Under the pieces are notes generated by a model, which had not been told where the DNA came from, did not search any database, and worked only from the letters and a program-made list of their open reading frames with translations. The translations under genes and the position numbers were made by a program. From contig CADABX010000011.1 of NCBI GenBank assembly GCA_902786285.1, positions 1 to 51,831 on the forward strand: a stretch of DNA of 51,831 bases, written 5' to 3'. Position 1 is the first letter of the stretch, and every line of letters begins with the position of its first letter. Source of the stretch: Oscillospiraceae bacterium (GTDB taxonomy: Bacteria > Bacillota > Clostridia > Oscillospirales > Acutalibacteraceae). Shown in pieces: positions 8,492-16,548 of the stretch.

Positions 8492-9436
8492 ATGGCAGAC
8501 GTGATCAAATGTGCAACCAGAGACGCATACGGCAACGCGCTCAAAGCGCTCGGTCAGCGTGACGATATCCTCGTGCTTGACGCCGACCTTGCCAAAGCAA
8601 CCAAAACCGGCGTCTTCAAAAAGGAATATCCCGACAGATTCATCGACTGCGGCATCGCGGAATGCAACATGATGGGTGTTGCCGCCGGTCTTGCCACCAC
8701 AGGCTACACTGTGTTTGCCTCTTCCTTCGCCATGTTTACGGCGGGCAGAGCCTATGAGCAGGTGCGCAACTCCATCGCATACCCGAATCTCAACGTCAAG
8801 ATCGGCGCAACTCACGCCGGCATCTCCGTTGGTGAAGACGGCGCAAGCCACCAGTGCTGCGAAGATATCGCACTCATGCGCGTGGTGCCGAATATGACGA
8901 TCATCAACCCGGCCGACGACATCGAAGCCTATCAGGCTGTGCTGGCCGCTGCGGATCATCCGGGTCCGGTATATATGCGTTTCGGCCGGCTGGCTGTGCC
9001 GCGTGTGAATGCGGACGATTATCAGTTCGAGCTCGGCAAGGGCGTCACCCTTAAAGACGGCAAAGACGTCACCATCGTCGCCACCGGTCTGATGGTCAGC
9101 GAAGCGCTGGACGCCGCCGAAGCGCTCAAAGCGGACGGCATCGACGCGCGCGTGATCAACATCCACACAATCAAGCCGATCGACAAAGATCTGCTGATCA
9201 AGGCAGCAAAAGAAACCGGCGCCATCGTTACCGCGGAAGAACACAGCATCATCGGCGGCCTCGGCGGCGCAGTGGCGGAAGTGCTGAGTGAATCCTGCCC
9301 GGTGCCCGTGCTGCGTCTCGGCGTGGAGGACACCTTCGGCCGTTCCGGCCCGGCGGTCAAGCTTCTGCACCTGTTCGGTCTCGACGCCGAACATATCGCC
9401 GCAAAAGCGAAAAAGGCTGTTGCCCTCAAAAAATAA
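8492..9436 (+). CDS. Transketolase, C-terminal subunit
   Basis: The 314-aa partner carries the pyrimidine-binding and C-terminal transketolase domains. Visible features are FIDCGIAECNMMGVAAGLA (with the ThDP-activating glutamate), the FASSFAMF and THAGISVGEDGASHQ segments, and a C-terminal domain from about residue 180 (VTIVATGLMVSEALDAA, then TAEEHSIIGGLGGAVAE). It begins 2 bp after the N-terminal subunit and ends just before a strong hairpin terminator, so the pair closes the upstream operon. Confidence 0.94.
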   Translation: MADVIKCATRDAYGNALKALGQRDDILVLDADLAKATKTGVFKKEYPDRFIDCGIAECNMMGVAAGLATTGYTVFASSFAMFTAGRAYEQVRNSIAYPNLNVKIGATHAGISVGEDGASHQCCEDIALMRVVPNMTIINPADDIEAYQAVLAAADHPGPVYMRFGRLAVPRVNADDYQFELGKGVTLKDGKDVTIVATGLMVSEALDAAEALKADGIDARVINIHTIKPIDKDLLIKAAKETGAIVTAEEHSIIGGLGGAVAEVLSESCPVPVLRLGVEDTFGRSGPAVKLLHLFGLDAEHIAAKAKKAVALKK

Positions 9437-9450
9437 GCGTTCTGTATCGA

Positions 9451-9482
9451 CCCGTTCTGCAAATCTGCAGGGCGGGTTTTTC
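9451..9482 (+). terminator. Rho-independent terminator after transketolase genes
   Basis: A 12-bp stem (ACCCGTTCTGCA pairing with TGCAGGGCGGGT through two G-U pairs, loop AATC) is followed by TTTTT. It begins 14 bp after the transketolase stop. Confidence 0.85.
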
Positions 9483-9522
9483 ATTGCTCGAATATTTGTT
9501 CGGCAAACTTTCCCGAAACACT

Positions 9523-9550
9523 TGATTTTTTTTGAAAAATGTGTAAAATA
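9523..9550 (+). promoter_or_regulatory. Predicted SigA promoter for the topoisomerase pair
   Basis: TTGATT (9523-9528), a 16-bp spacer, then TAAAAT (9545-9550). It lies between the transketolase terminator and ATG 9631, leaving a 5' leader of roughly 75 bases that contains an imperfect ATTTGG/CCAAAT hairpin of unknown meaning. Confidence 0.6.
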
Positions 9551-9630
9551 GAATAGCTATACAATATTTGGTGGCGCAGTGCGGCATTTTTCGCCAAATC
9601 TTGCGCCTGTATCTGAAAGGAAAGAAACGC

Positions 9631-11616
9631 ATGGCAAAGAAAAGCGGATACGGCGACCAGAGCATTGAAGTGCTGGAAGGCGCCGACAAAGTGCGCAAAC
9701 GCCCGGCAGTCATCTTCGGTTCCGATGGTATCGAGGGTTGCGAGCATTCTATGTTCGAAATCCTCACCAACTCCATCGACGAAGCGCGCGAAGGCTACGG
9801 CGACAAGATCTATGTGACGCGTTATCTCGACGGTTCTGTGGAGGTGCAGGACTTCGGACGCGGCATTCCGGTCGGCTATAATGAAAAATATGAGCGTTAC
9901 AACTGGGAACTGGTGTTCTGCGAAATGTACGCCGGCGGCAAATATCAGACCAACGCAGGCGGCAGCTATGAATATTCGCTCGGCCTCAACGGTCTCGGTC
10001 TTTGCGCCACCCAGTACGCGAGCGAATACATGGACGCGGAGATCCGCCGCGACGGCCAGAGATACACCCTGCATTTTGAAAAAGGGGAAAACGTCGGCGG
10101 TCTGCAGTCCGAGCCGTACAGTAAGCGCGACACCGGCACCCGCATCCGCTGGAAACCGGATCTGGAGGTATTCACCGACATCGATATTCCCGTCGAGTAC
10201 TATCAGGAAATCATCCGTCGGCAGGCAATCGTCAACGACCGCGTGCATTTCATTTTAAAGGTGGAGACAAAAGGCGGCTTTGAAACGAGCGAATACTACT
10301 ATGAAAACGGCATCACGGACTATGTCAAGGAAGTCGTCGGCGAAGACGCCATGACCTCGGTGCAGACCTGGTCCGCCGACCGCGTGGGCCGTGACCGCGA
10401 AGATCTGCCGGATTACAAAGTCAAGCTCAACGTGGCGTTCACGTTTTCCAACAAGCAGCAATTGCTCGAATACTACCACAACTCAAGCTGGCTCGAATTC
10501 GGCGGTGCACCGGACAAGGCTGTCAACAGCGCCTTCACGTCGTTCATCGACAGCTATCTTAAGCAAAACGGCAAATACGCGAAATCCGACCCAAAAGTCA
10601 AGTTTCAGGATATTGCTGACTGTCTGGTTTTTGTCTCGTCTTCGTTTTCCACAGTCGCGTCTTATCTAAACCAGACCAAAAAGGCGATTACGAATAAGTT
10701 TATCCAAAAGGCGATGACGGAGTTTTTGCGCCATCAGCTCGAGGTCTACTTCATCGAAAACAAGATGGAGGCGGACAAGATCTGCAACCAGATTCTCATC
10801 AACATGCGCTCGCGTGTGCGCGCCGAAGTGACGCGTCAGAATTTGCAAAAGACGCTTTCGCAGTCCACTGACATGACCAACCGTGTGCAGAAGTTCGTCG
10901 ACTGCCGCAGCCGCGACGTGGAAAAGCGCGAGCTGTTCATCGTGGAGGGCGATTCCGCGCTCGGCGCGTGCAAACAGGCGCGCGATTCCGAATTCCAGGC
11001 GCTCATCCCGGTCCGCGGCAAGATCCTCAACTGCCTCAAATCCGAATATGAAAAAATCTTTAAAAGCGAGATCATCGTCGATCTGATCCGTGTGCTCGGC
11101 TGCGGCGTTGAGGTCAAAACCAAGGCCGCGTCCGGTAAAAACATGGTCTACTTCAGCCTCGACAATCTGCGGTGGAGCAAGATCATCATCTGCACCGACG
11201 CCGACGTAGACGGCTATCAGATCCGCACGCTGATTCTCACCATGCTCTATCGCCTGTGCCCCACGCTGATCGCCGCCGGCAAGGTGTTCATCGCGGAATC
11301 GCCGCTGTATGAAATCACCTGCGGCAAAGAGACGTGGTTTGCCTATACGGAAAAAGAAAAGGCGGACGCACTGCAGCAGATCGGCAAAAAAAAATATACC
11401 GTTCGGCGCTCTAAGGGTCTCGGTGAAAACGACGCGGAGATGCTGAACCTCACAACGATGAATCCCGCCACGCGCCGGTTGATCAAGATCGATCCCGACG
11501 ACGCTGCGCTGACAGCGGATAAGTTCGATTTGCTGCTCGGCGACAATTTGCAGGGCCGCAAAGACTATATCGCCGCGAACGGTCATTTGTATATCGATAT
11601 GACCGACGTGAGCTGA
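9631..11616 (+). CDS. Divergent type IIA DNA topoisomerase subunit B (GyrB/ParE-like)
   Basis: A 661-aa ATPase subunit. The GHKL ATP site is visible as EILTNSIDEA (residues 43-52), DFGRG (74-78) and GLNGLG. The toprim metal site is EGDSALG plus DADVDG. The usual GyrB/ParE motif is EGDSAGG, so the glycine-to-leucine change and the following ACKQARDSEFQALIPVRG mark a divergent paralogue rather than the housekeeping gyrase. Similar extra pairs occur in Clostridia, as far as I recall. ATG 9631 follows AAAGGAAAG; an upstream in-frame start at 9568 adds non-conserved residues. It has its own promoter and is followed after 13 bp by the A subunit. Whether it relaxes, decatenates or supercoils cannot be told from sequence. 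Confidence 0.85.
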   Translation: MAKKSGYGDQSIEVLEGADKVRKRPAVIFGSDGIEGCEHSMFEILTNSIDEAREGYGDKIYVTRYLDGSVEVQDFGRGIPVGYNEKYERYNWELVFCEMYAGGKYQTNAGGSYEYSLGLNGLGLCATQYASEYMDAEIRRDGQRYTLHFEKGENVGGLQSEPYSKRDTGTRIRWKPDLEVFTDIDIPVEYYQEIIRRQAIVNDRVHFILKVETKGGFETSEYYYENGITDYVKEVVGEDAMTSVQTWSADRVGRDREDLPDYKVKLNVAFTFSNKQQLLEYYHNSSWLEFGGAPDKAVNSAFTSFIDSYLKQNGKYAKSDPKVKFQDIADCLVFVSSSFSTVASYLNQTKKAITNKFIQKAMTEFLRHQLEVYFIENKMEADKICNQILINMRSRVRAEVTRQNLQKTLSQSTDMTNRVQKFVDCRSRDVEKRELFIVEGDSALGACKQARDSEFQALIPVRGKILNCLKSEYEKIFKSEIIVDLIRVLGCGVEVKTKAASGKNMVYFSLDNLRWSKIIICTDADVDGYQIRTLILTMLYRLCPTLIAAGKVFIAESPLYEITCGKETWFAYTEKEKADALQQIGKKKYTVRRSKGLGENDAEMLNLTTMNPATRRLIKIDPDDAALTADKFDLLLGDNLQGRKDYIAANGHLYIDMTDVS

Positions 11617-11629
11617 AAGGAGGACGCAA

Positions 11630-11764
11630 ATGGCACGCAAAAAGAAACCGGAAACGCCGGACGTTTCGGACGTTTTGGCCAACACCCACATTGCCGATGC
11701 CGGCGACATTATCGAACAGCGCATCGTCGACACCGCAAGCTGCTGTATACGATGTATAAAATGA
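11630..11764 (+). pseudogene. 5' fragment of the type IIA topoisomerase A-subunit gene (frameshifted)
   Basis: ATG 11630 has an excellent ribosome binding site (AAAGGAGG, 11616-11623) and encodes a 44-residue peptide. Its start (MARKKKPETPDVSDVLANTH, then a GDIIEQRIVDT segment) looks like the N-terminus of the ParC/GyrA-like partner of the upstream gene. After IVDT the frame runs into ASCCIRCIK and a stop. The expected continuation resumes in another frame at 11731 as HRKLLYTMYKM. The intervening conserved segment (in relatives, a YMPYAMSVI-type stretch through FKPS) is absent. A frame-shifting deletion of about 80 bases between short matching sequences (CACC) explains this. Confidence 0.65.
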
Positions 11765-13806
11765 ACCTGCTCTCCGGCGCACGCACTAAATCCGCCAACA
11801 TCGTCGGCCAGACTATGCGCCTCAATCCCCACGGCGACGCGTCGATCTATGAGACAATGGTGCGTCTGGCCCGCGGCAACGAAACGCTGCTTTGTCCCTT
11901 TGTTGATTCCAAGGGCAACTTCGGCAAAGCCTATTCGCGCGACATGCACTACGCCGCGCCGCGTTATACCGAAGCAAAGCTCGAGCCCGTCTGCGGCGAG
12001 CTGTTCGGCGAAATCGACAAGGATACCGTCGATTTTGTGGATAACTACGACAGCACGATGAAAGAACCGGTTCTGCTGCCGGTCACGTTTCCCACGATTC
12101 TGTCCAACGTCAGCCTCGGCATCGCCGTCGGCATGGCGAGTTCCATCTGCTCGTTCAATCTGAACGAGCTGTGCGACACGACGGTCGCCCTCATTCAGGA
12201 TCAGAGCCATCACGTGATCGACACGCTTCCGGCGCCGGATTTCATCGGCGGCGGCACCATCCTGTATGACCGCGCCCAGATGGAGGAGATTTACCGCACC
12301 GGCCGCGGCAGCATCAAGGTGCGCGCGAACTATACTTATGACAAGTCCGCCAACTGCATCGATGTCACCGAGATTCCGCCGACCACAACTGCCGAAGCGA
12401 TCATCGACAAGATCATCGAACGCATCAAGGCCGGCACTTTTAAAGAGATTTCCGATATCCGCGACGAGACCGACAAAAAGGGTCTCAAGATCACCATCGA
12501 CCTCAAACGCGGCACCGATCCCGACAAGCTGATGCAAAAGCTGTATAAATCCACGCCGCTGGAAGATGCCTTTTCCTGCAACTTCAACGTGCTGATCGAC
12601 GGCAGCCCGCGCGTGCTCGGCGTGCGCGATCTGCTGCTCGAATGGATCCGCTTCCGCGGCCGCTGTGTGTTCCGCCGCATCAGCTTCGATCTGCAAAAGG
12701 CGCAGGACAAGCTGCATCTGCTCAAGGGACTTGAAAAGATTTTGCTCGATATCGACAAGGCGATCGCCATCATCCGCAAAACGGAGGAGGAGAGCGAGGT
12801 CGTGCCGAATCTCATGATCGGCTTTTCCATCGACCGCACGCAGGCCGAATATGTGGCGGAGATCAAGCTGCGCCATCTGAACCGCGAATATATTCTCAAA
12901 CGTCTGAAGGATATCGAACAGCTTGAGGCGGATATCGCCAAGATGAAGGATACGCTTTCCAGCAAAGCGAAGCTGCGCCGTGTGATTATCGATGAGCTGC
13001 GCGCCGTTGCCAAAAAGTACGGCCAAGAGAGAAAGAGCAAGCTGCTGTATCTCAGTGAGATCGACGACGCCGAAGAGGAGCAGCAGGTGCCGGACTATGC
13101 GGTCAACGTGTTCTTCACGAAAGAAGGCTATTTCAAAAAGATCACGCCCTTGTCGCTGCGCATGAGCGGCGAACAAAAACTCAAGGAAGGCGACGAGATC
13201 ATCCTCTCGCTCGAAACGACCAACGACAAAGAGCTGCTGTTCTTCACCGACCGCATGCAGGTCTATAAAGCAAAGCTCAACGATTTTGCCGATACAAAGG
13301 CCAGTGTGCTCGGCGACTATGTGCCGTCCAAGCTCAACATGGAAGATGGCGAGACCACTGTTTTCTGCGCCGTCACGGATGCGTCTTATCAGGGCTTCAT
13401 GCTGTTCTTCTATCAGAACGGCAAGATTGCGAAGGTCAACCTCAATTCCTACGCGACCAAGGCAAACCGCAAAAAGCTGATCAAGGCCTACTGCGACAAA
13501 TCGCCCCTCGGTGCGATCATGCAGATCAAAGAAGACACCGACGTCGTGATTGAAACAACGGCCGGACGCTGCCTGCTGTTTAACACCTCCATTGTCTCAC
13601 CGAAAGCGATGAAGGACACGCAGGGTGTTTCCTGCTTCACGCTGAAAAAGAACAATTCTATCACGAAGGCGCGGCCGTATGTCGAGGGCGAATTTGTCAA
13701 GCCCTCGCGTTACCGCACCAAAACGCTGCCCTCCACCGGCGCACTTTTGAGTACAGAGGACATCGCCAAAAAGACGAACCTCACACTCGAAGGCTTCGAC
13801 GCATAA
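11752..13806 (+). CDS. Divergent type IIA DNA topoisomerase subunit A (ParC/GyrA-like), N-terminus lost by frameshift
   Basis: The 684-codon frame holds nearly all of a DNA breakage-reunion subunit. The catalytic tyrosine is Y72 in PRYTEAKL; GARTKSANIVGQTMRLNPHGDA precedes it; a coiled-coil gate lies around residues 300-440; and a beta-pinwheel-like C-terminal domain ends near residue 680. Homology extends upstream of ATG 11752 in this frame as HRKLLYT (11731-11751), but the real start with a ribosome binding site is at 11630 in another frame. ATG 11752 has no Shine-Dalgarno sequence. As read, the subunit lacks its first ~70 residues and may not be made. Alternatives are an assembly error or programmed frameshifting; a deletion is most likely. 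Confidence 0.75.
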   Translation: MYKMNLLSGARTKSANIVGQTMRLNPHGDASIYETMVRLARGNETLLCPFVDSKGNFGKAYSRDMHYAAPRYTEAKLEPVCGELFGEIDKDTVDFVDNYDSTMKEPVLLPVTFPTILSNVSLGIAVGMASSICSFNLNELCDTTVALIQDQSHHVIDTLPAPDFIGGGTILYDRAQMEEIYRTGRGSIKVRANYTYDKSANCIDVTEIPPTTTAEAIIDKIIERIKAGTFKEISDIRDETDKKGLKITIDLKRGTDPDKLMQKLYKSTPLEDAFSCNFNVLIDGSPRVLGVRDLLLEWIRFRGRCVFRRISFDLQKAQDKLHLLKGLEKILLDIDKAIAIIRKTEEESEVVPNLMIGFSIDRTQAEYVAEIKLRHLNREYILKRLKDIEQLEADIAKMKDTLSSKAKLRRVIIDELRAVAKKYGQERKSKLLYLSEIDDAEEEQQVPDYAVNVFFTKEGYFKKITPLSLRMSGEQKLKEGDEIILSLETTNDKELLFFTDRMQVYKAKLNDFADTKASVLGDYVPSKLNMEDGETTVFCAVTDASYQGFMLFFYQNGKIAKVNLNSYATKANRKKLIKAYCDKSPLGAIMQIKEDTDVVIETTAGRCLLFNTSIVSPKAMKDTQGVSCFTLKKNNSITKARPYVEGEFVKPSRYRTKTLPSTGALLSTEDIAKKTNLTLEGFDA

Positions 13807-13811
13807 GCTTG

Positions 13812-13833
13812 AGACCCCGAACGGGGTCTTTTT
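13812..13833 (+). terminator. Rho-independent terminator after topoisomerase pair
   Basis: A perfect 8-bp stem AGACCCCG/CGGGGTCT with a two-base AA loop is followed by TTTTTCTTTT, starting six bases after the stop codon. Confidence 0.9.
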
Positions 13834-13881
13834 CTTTTCCGGAATATTGTATAAAAAGACGCGGCACAATTGAAAAATCAC

Positions 13882-13910
13882 TTGACGGAAAGTCGAAGGC
13901 ATGCTAAAAT
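13882..13910 (+). promoter_or_regulatory. SigA promoter for the lipase gene
   Basis: TTGACG (13882-13887), a 17-bp spacer and TAAAAT (13905-13910), with an extended -10 TGC directly before the -10 box. It lies between the preceding terminator and the lipase start. Confidence 0.8.
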
Positions 13911-13946
13911 AAAAATGAACAAACAATGAATAAAGGAGAGAGACCC

Positions 13947-15110
13947 ATGCTGAAACGCATCTGTGCATTTTTCCTGTCAGTTTTGATGTGGCTGATGCCA
14001 TGGCTGCATTTGCCGCAGCAGCCGGTTGAGGAAGACCCGAAGACAAAGTATACCAACGTGTTTGTCCACGGCCTCGGCGGATGGGGCGAAGAAGCGCCGT
14101 ATTATGATATTATGCCGTACTGGGGCATGTTCGGCGGCGATCTGATGAAGTATCTCAACAATCAGGGCTATCCCTGTGTCTCCGCCGACGTCACGCCGGG
14201 CGCCGGCTGCTGGGACCGTGCGTGCGAGCTTTATGCCCAATTGACCGGTACGCGCGTCGATTACGGCGCCGCGCATGCCGCACGCTGCCACCACGCGCGC
14301 TACGGTAAAAACTATAAGCTGAAGCCGATCATGACGAAATTCGACAAGGACCATCCGATCAATTTATTCGGCCATTCCTTCGGCGGCGCCACGATCCTGC
14401 AGTTTTTGCAACTGATGCACGCCGGCAGCGAAGCGGAACGGGCAGCCACAACCGACGGCAGTCTATCCGAACTGTTCAAGGGCGGCAAAGGGGAGTGGAT
14501 CCACGCGATCGTCACGCTCTCCGCGCCGATGAACGGCACCACAGCCTATCTCGTGCGCGACGATATCAATGTGGATCCGGATGCCACCGCGGAGGAAAAG
14601 CAGGTCGTGTTTATCCTCACCAACGGCACCGCCGCGCCGCGGGACGGCCGGATCAAAGAGGACAGCGCCGAATATGATATGTATGTCGACAACGCTATGG
14701 CGCTGTGCCGCAGCTTCGAAACGCTCAATCACGTCTATTATTTCTCCCTGCCGTGCCAGTTTGTGACGCAGAATCCCGACGGCACCTATTCGCCGCGCGA
14801 AAAAGATATGGAGCCGCTCTTCCGCGCCGCGTCGCGCCGAATCGGCCGCTATACAGGCGTGACGCCGAACGGCTATGTGATTGACGAAAGCTGGCAGATG
14901 AACGATGGCTTGGTCAACACCAAGTCCGCGCTGGCGCCGCTCAACGCACCGAAGAAGGAGCTTGACCGCAGCAACATTGAGCCGGGTGTGTGGCAGGTAT
15001 TGCCGACGATCGAGGGCGACCACATGTATCTGATGGGCGGGCTGCTCAAAAACCATCCGGTGCGCGACATCTATCTGGATCTGCTGGGGCTTGTGTATGC
15101 AAAAGACTAA
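13947..15110 (+). CDS. Secreted triacylglycerol lipase-like alpha/beta hydrolase
   Basis: The 387-aa product begins with a signal peptide (MLKR, then a hydrophobic stretch to about residue 23). It resembles the staphylococcal/Geobacillus lipase group (family I.5/I.6). VFVHGLGGWG forms the oxyanion region, DYGAAHAARCHHARYG resembles the Zn-site segment of those lipases, and GHSFGG carries the nucleophile S144. EGDHMYLMG probably holds the catalytic histidine; the aspartate is less obvious. ATG 13947 follows TAAAGGAGA; ATG 13926 lies upstream of that site and is rejected. The gene is monocistronic with its own promoter, an accessory insertion between housekeeping genes. It probably hydrolyses external lipid esters. 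Confidence 0.85.
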   Translation: MLKRICAFFLSVLMWLMPWLHLPQQPVEEDPKTKYTNVFVHGLGGWGEEAPYYDIMPYWGMFGGDLMKYLNNQGYPCVSADVTPGAGCWDRACELYAQLTGTRVDYGAAHAARCHHARYGKNYKLKPIMTKFDKDHPINLFGHSFGGATILQFLQLMHAGSEAERAATTDGSLSELFKGGKGEWIHAIVTLSAPMNGTTAYLVRDDINVDPDATAEEKQVVFILTNGTAAPRDGRIKEDSAEYDMYVDNAMALCRSFETLNHVYYFSLPCQFVTQNPDGTYSPREKDMEPLFRAASRRIGRYTGVTPNGYVIDESWQMNDGLVNTKSALAPLNAPKKELDRSNIEPGVWQVLPTIEGDHMYLMGGLLKNHPVRDIYLDLLGLVYAKD

Positions 15111-15117
15111 ATGTTCC

Positions 15118-15146
15118 TTGCATTTTTCTCATCTTTATGTTAAGAT
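15118..15146 (+). promoter_or_regulatory. SigA promoter for the 68-residue small protein
   Basis: TTGCAT (15118-15123), a 17-bp spacer, TAAGAT (15141-15146), with an extended -10 TGT. It begins 8 bp after the lipase stop. Confidence 0.75.
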
Positions 15147-15179
15147 ATTTTAGACATCTTACAGAAAGGAGGCGTCAGT

Positions 15180-15386
15180 ATGGGTGATCTATTATCCGGC
15201 GGCAACGGCGGTGCGCTTGATCTTTCCGGCGGTCTGAATTCGGAGATGGGTTTGTCTTTGGTTTTCAATCTGATCTGGAAACTGATGTTTGCAATCATGC
15301 AGAAAGTCGGACTCTATGAGGAACTGGCCGGTTACGGGATTGATTTGACCAAATACATCAACACGGACGTCAATCTTCTCGGTTAA
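15180..15386 (+). CDS. Small hypothetical protein (68 aa), possibly membrane-associated
   Basis: I do not recognise this protein. Translation signals are excellent: GAAAGGAGG lies about eight bases before ATG 15180. The gene has a private promoter and an ideal terminator, so it is a self-contained, probably well expressed unit. Residues 1-22 are rich in Gly and Ser (SGGNGGALDLSGGL). Residues about 24-45 (MGLSLVFNLIWKLMFAIMQK) form a hydrophobic helix with amphipathic character, followed by a short acidic tail with paired Tyr/Asp residues. There is no cleavable signal or lipobox. It could be a small membrane protein, a secreted peptide or a toxin-like peptide; none is proven. Confidence 0.7.
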   Translation: MGDLLSGGNGGALDLSGGLNSEMGLSLVFNLIWKLMFAIMQKVGLYEELAGYGIDLTKYINTDVNLLG

Positions 15387-15393
15387 TAAAAAT

Positions 15394-15424
15394 AATCCTT
15401 GTCGCACAGCGATGAGGATTTTTT
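15394..15424 (+). terminator. Rho-independent terminator after the small protein gene
   Basis: A 12-bp stem AATCCTTGTCGC/GCGATGAGGATT (two G-U pairs), loop ACA, followed by TTTT. Confidence 0.9.
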
Positions 15425-15426
15425 CA

Positions 15427-15455
15427 TTGACGAACGGCAAAATTCGTGCTATACT
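15427..15455 (+). promoter_or_regulatory. SigA promoter for guaA
   Basis: TTGACG (15427-15432), a 17-bp spacer and TATACT (15450-15455) with an extended -10 TGC. The leader to ATG 15498 is only about 36 bases, too short for a purine riboswitch. Confidence 0.85.
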
Positions 15456-15497
15456 GTTAAAAATTCCAAGCATTCTATTTTGTCAGGAGGAATTCTT

Positions 15498-16481
15498 ATG
15501 TCATTACTCAACCGTCCCGCAAACATGGAACGCATCACAACACCGGCGCTTGCCAACGCGTTTATCGACGAGCAGATCGCCGACATGCGTGCCCAGATTG
15601 GCGACAAAAAAGTGCTGCTGGCACTGTCCGGCGGTGTGGATTCATCGGTTGTTGCCGCGCTGCTGATCAAAGCGATCGGCCAGAACCTCGTCTGCGTTCA
15701 TGTCAACCACGGTCTGCTGCGCAAGGGAGAACCCGAGCAGGTGATCAAGGTCTTCCGCGAAGAGCTCGGCGCAAACCTCATTTATGTAGACGCGACCGAC
15801 CGCTTCCTCGACAAGCTCGCCGGTGTGGAAGATCCGGAAACCAAACGCAAGATCATCGGCGGTGAGTTTATCGAAGTATTTGCCGAAGAAGCCCGCAAAC
15901 TCGACGGCATCGAATTCCTCGCCCAGGGCACCATCTGGCCGGATATTCTCGAAAGCGAGGCCGGCATCAAGGCGCACCACAACGCCGGCGGTCTGCCGGA
16001 CGATCTGCAGTTTGAACTGGTCGAACCGGTCCGCATCCTGTTTAAGGACGAAGTGCGCGTGGTCGGCAAAGCGCTCGGCCTGCCCGACAATATGGTCTAC
16101 CGTCAGCCGTTCCCGGGCCCCGGTCTCGGCGTGCGCTGTGTCGGCGCCATTACCCGCGACAGACTGGAAGCCGTGCGCGAATCCGACGCGATTCTGCGTG
16201 AAGAATTCGCCAAAAACGGCTTGGAGGGCAAGGTGTGGCAATACTTCACCGTCGTGCCCGATTTCAAATCCACCGGCGTCAAGGACGGCAAGCGCACCTT
16301 CAGCTGGCCGTGCGTCATCCGCGCCATCAACACCACCGACGTGATGGAAGTCACCACAGAGCATCTGCCGCCCGAACTGATCGATCATCTTGTCAAGCGC
16401 ATTACAAGCGAAGTGGAAGGCATCAACCGTGTCTTGATCGACTACACGCCGAAGCCGCCAGCCACGGTGGAGTGGGAATAA
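15498..16481 (+). CDS. guaA: GMP synthase, ATP-pyrophosphatase (synthetase) subunit
   Basis: The product converts XMP to GMP using ATP and ammonia. Only the synthetase part is present: the PP-loop SGGVDSS (residues 44-50), HVNHGLLRKGE, and the C-terminal dimerization domain (QPFPGPGLGVR through INRVLIDYTPKPPATVEWE). At 327 aa it lacks the ~190-aa class I glutaminase domain of standard GuaA, and no glutaminase gene lies nearby. This resembles the two-subunit arrangement of archaea (GuaAA + GuaAB). CAGGAGGAA fixes ATG 15498. Ammonia must come from a glutaminase elsewhere or free in the cell. Confidence 0.9.
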   Translation: MSLLNRPANMERITTPALANAFIDEQIADMRAQIGDKKVLLALSGGVDSSVVAALLIKAIGQNLVCVHVNHGLLRKGEPEQVIKVFREELGANLIYVDATDRFLDKLAGVEDPETKRKIIGGEFIEVFAEEARKLDGIEFLAQGTIWPDILESEAGIKAHHNAGGLPDDLQFELVEPVRILFKDEVRVVGKALGLPDNMVYRQPFPGPGLGVRCVGAITRDRLEAVRESDAILREEFAKNGLEGKVWQYFTVVPDFKSTGVKDGKRTFSWPCVIRAINTTDVMEVTTEHLPPELIDHLVKRITSEVEGINRVLIDYTPKPPATVEWE

Positions 16482-16500
16482 TCCATATTATACAGCATTC

Positions 16501-16533
16501 AACGGAAGATAGTATTCGCTATCTTCCGTTTCA
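16501..16533 (+). terminator. Hairpin terminator after guaA
   Basis: A perfect 12-bp inverted repeat AACGGAAGATAG/CTATCTTCCGTT with loop TATTCG. The T tract is short (TTTC), so termination may be partial and allow read-through into the SGNH hydrolase gene 16 bases downstream. Confidence 0.65.
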
Positions 16534-16548
16534 GCAAGGAGCGATCGT

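Noticed and set aside
10666-13176. An 836-codon open frame antisense to the topoisomerase genes
   Set aside because: No ribosome binding site or recognisable motif, while the sense frames match type IIA topoisomerases.
15456-15497. A purine riboswitch ahead of guaA
   Set aside because: The leader is only about 36 bases and the terminator upstream belongs to the small protein gene.
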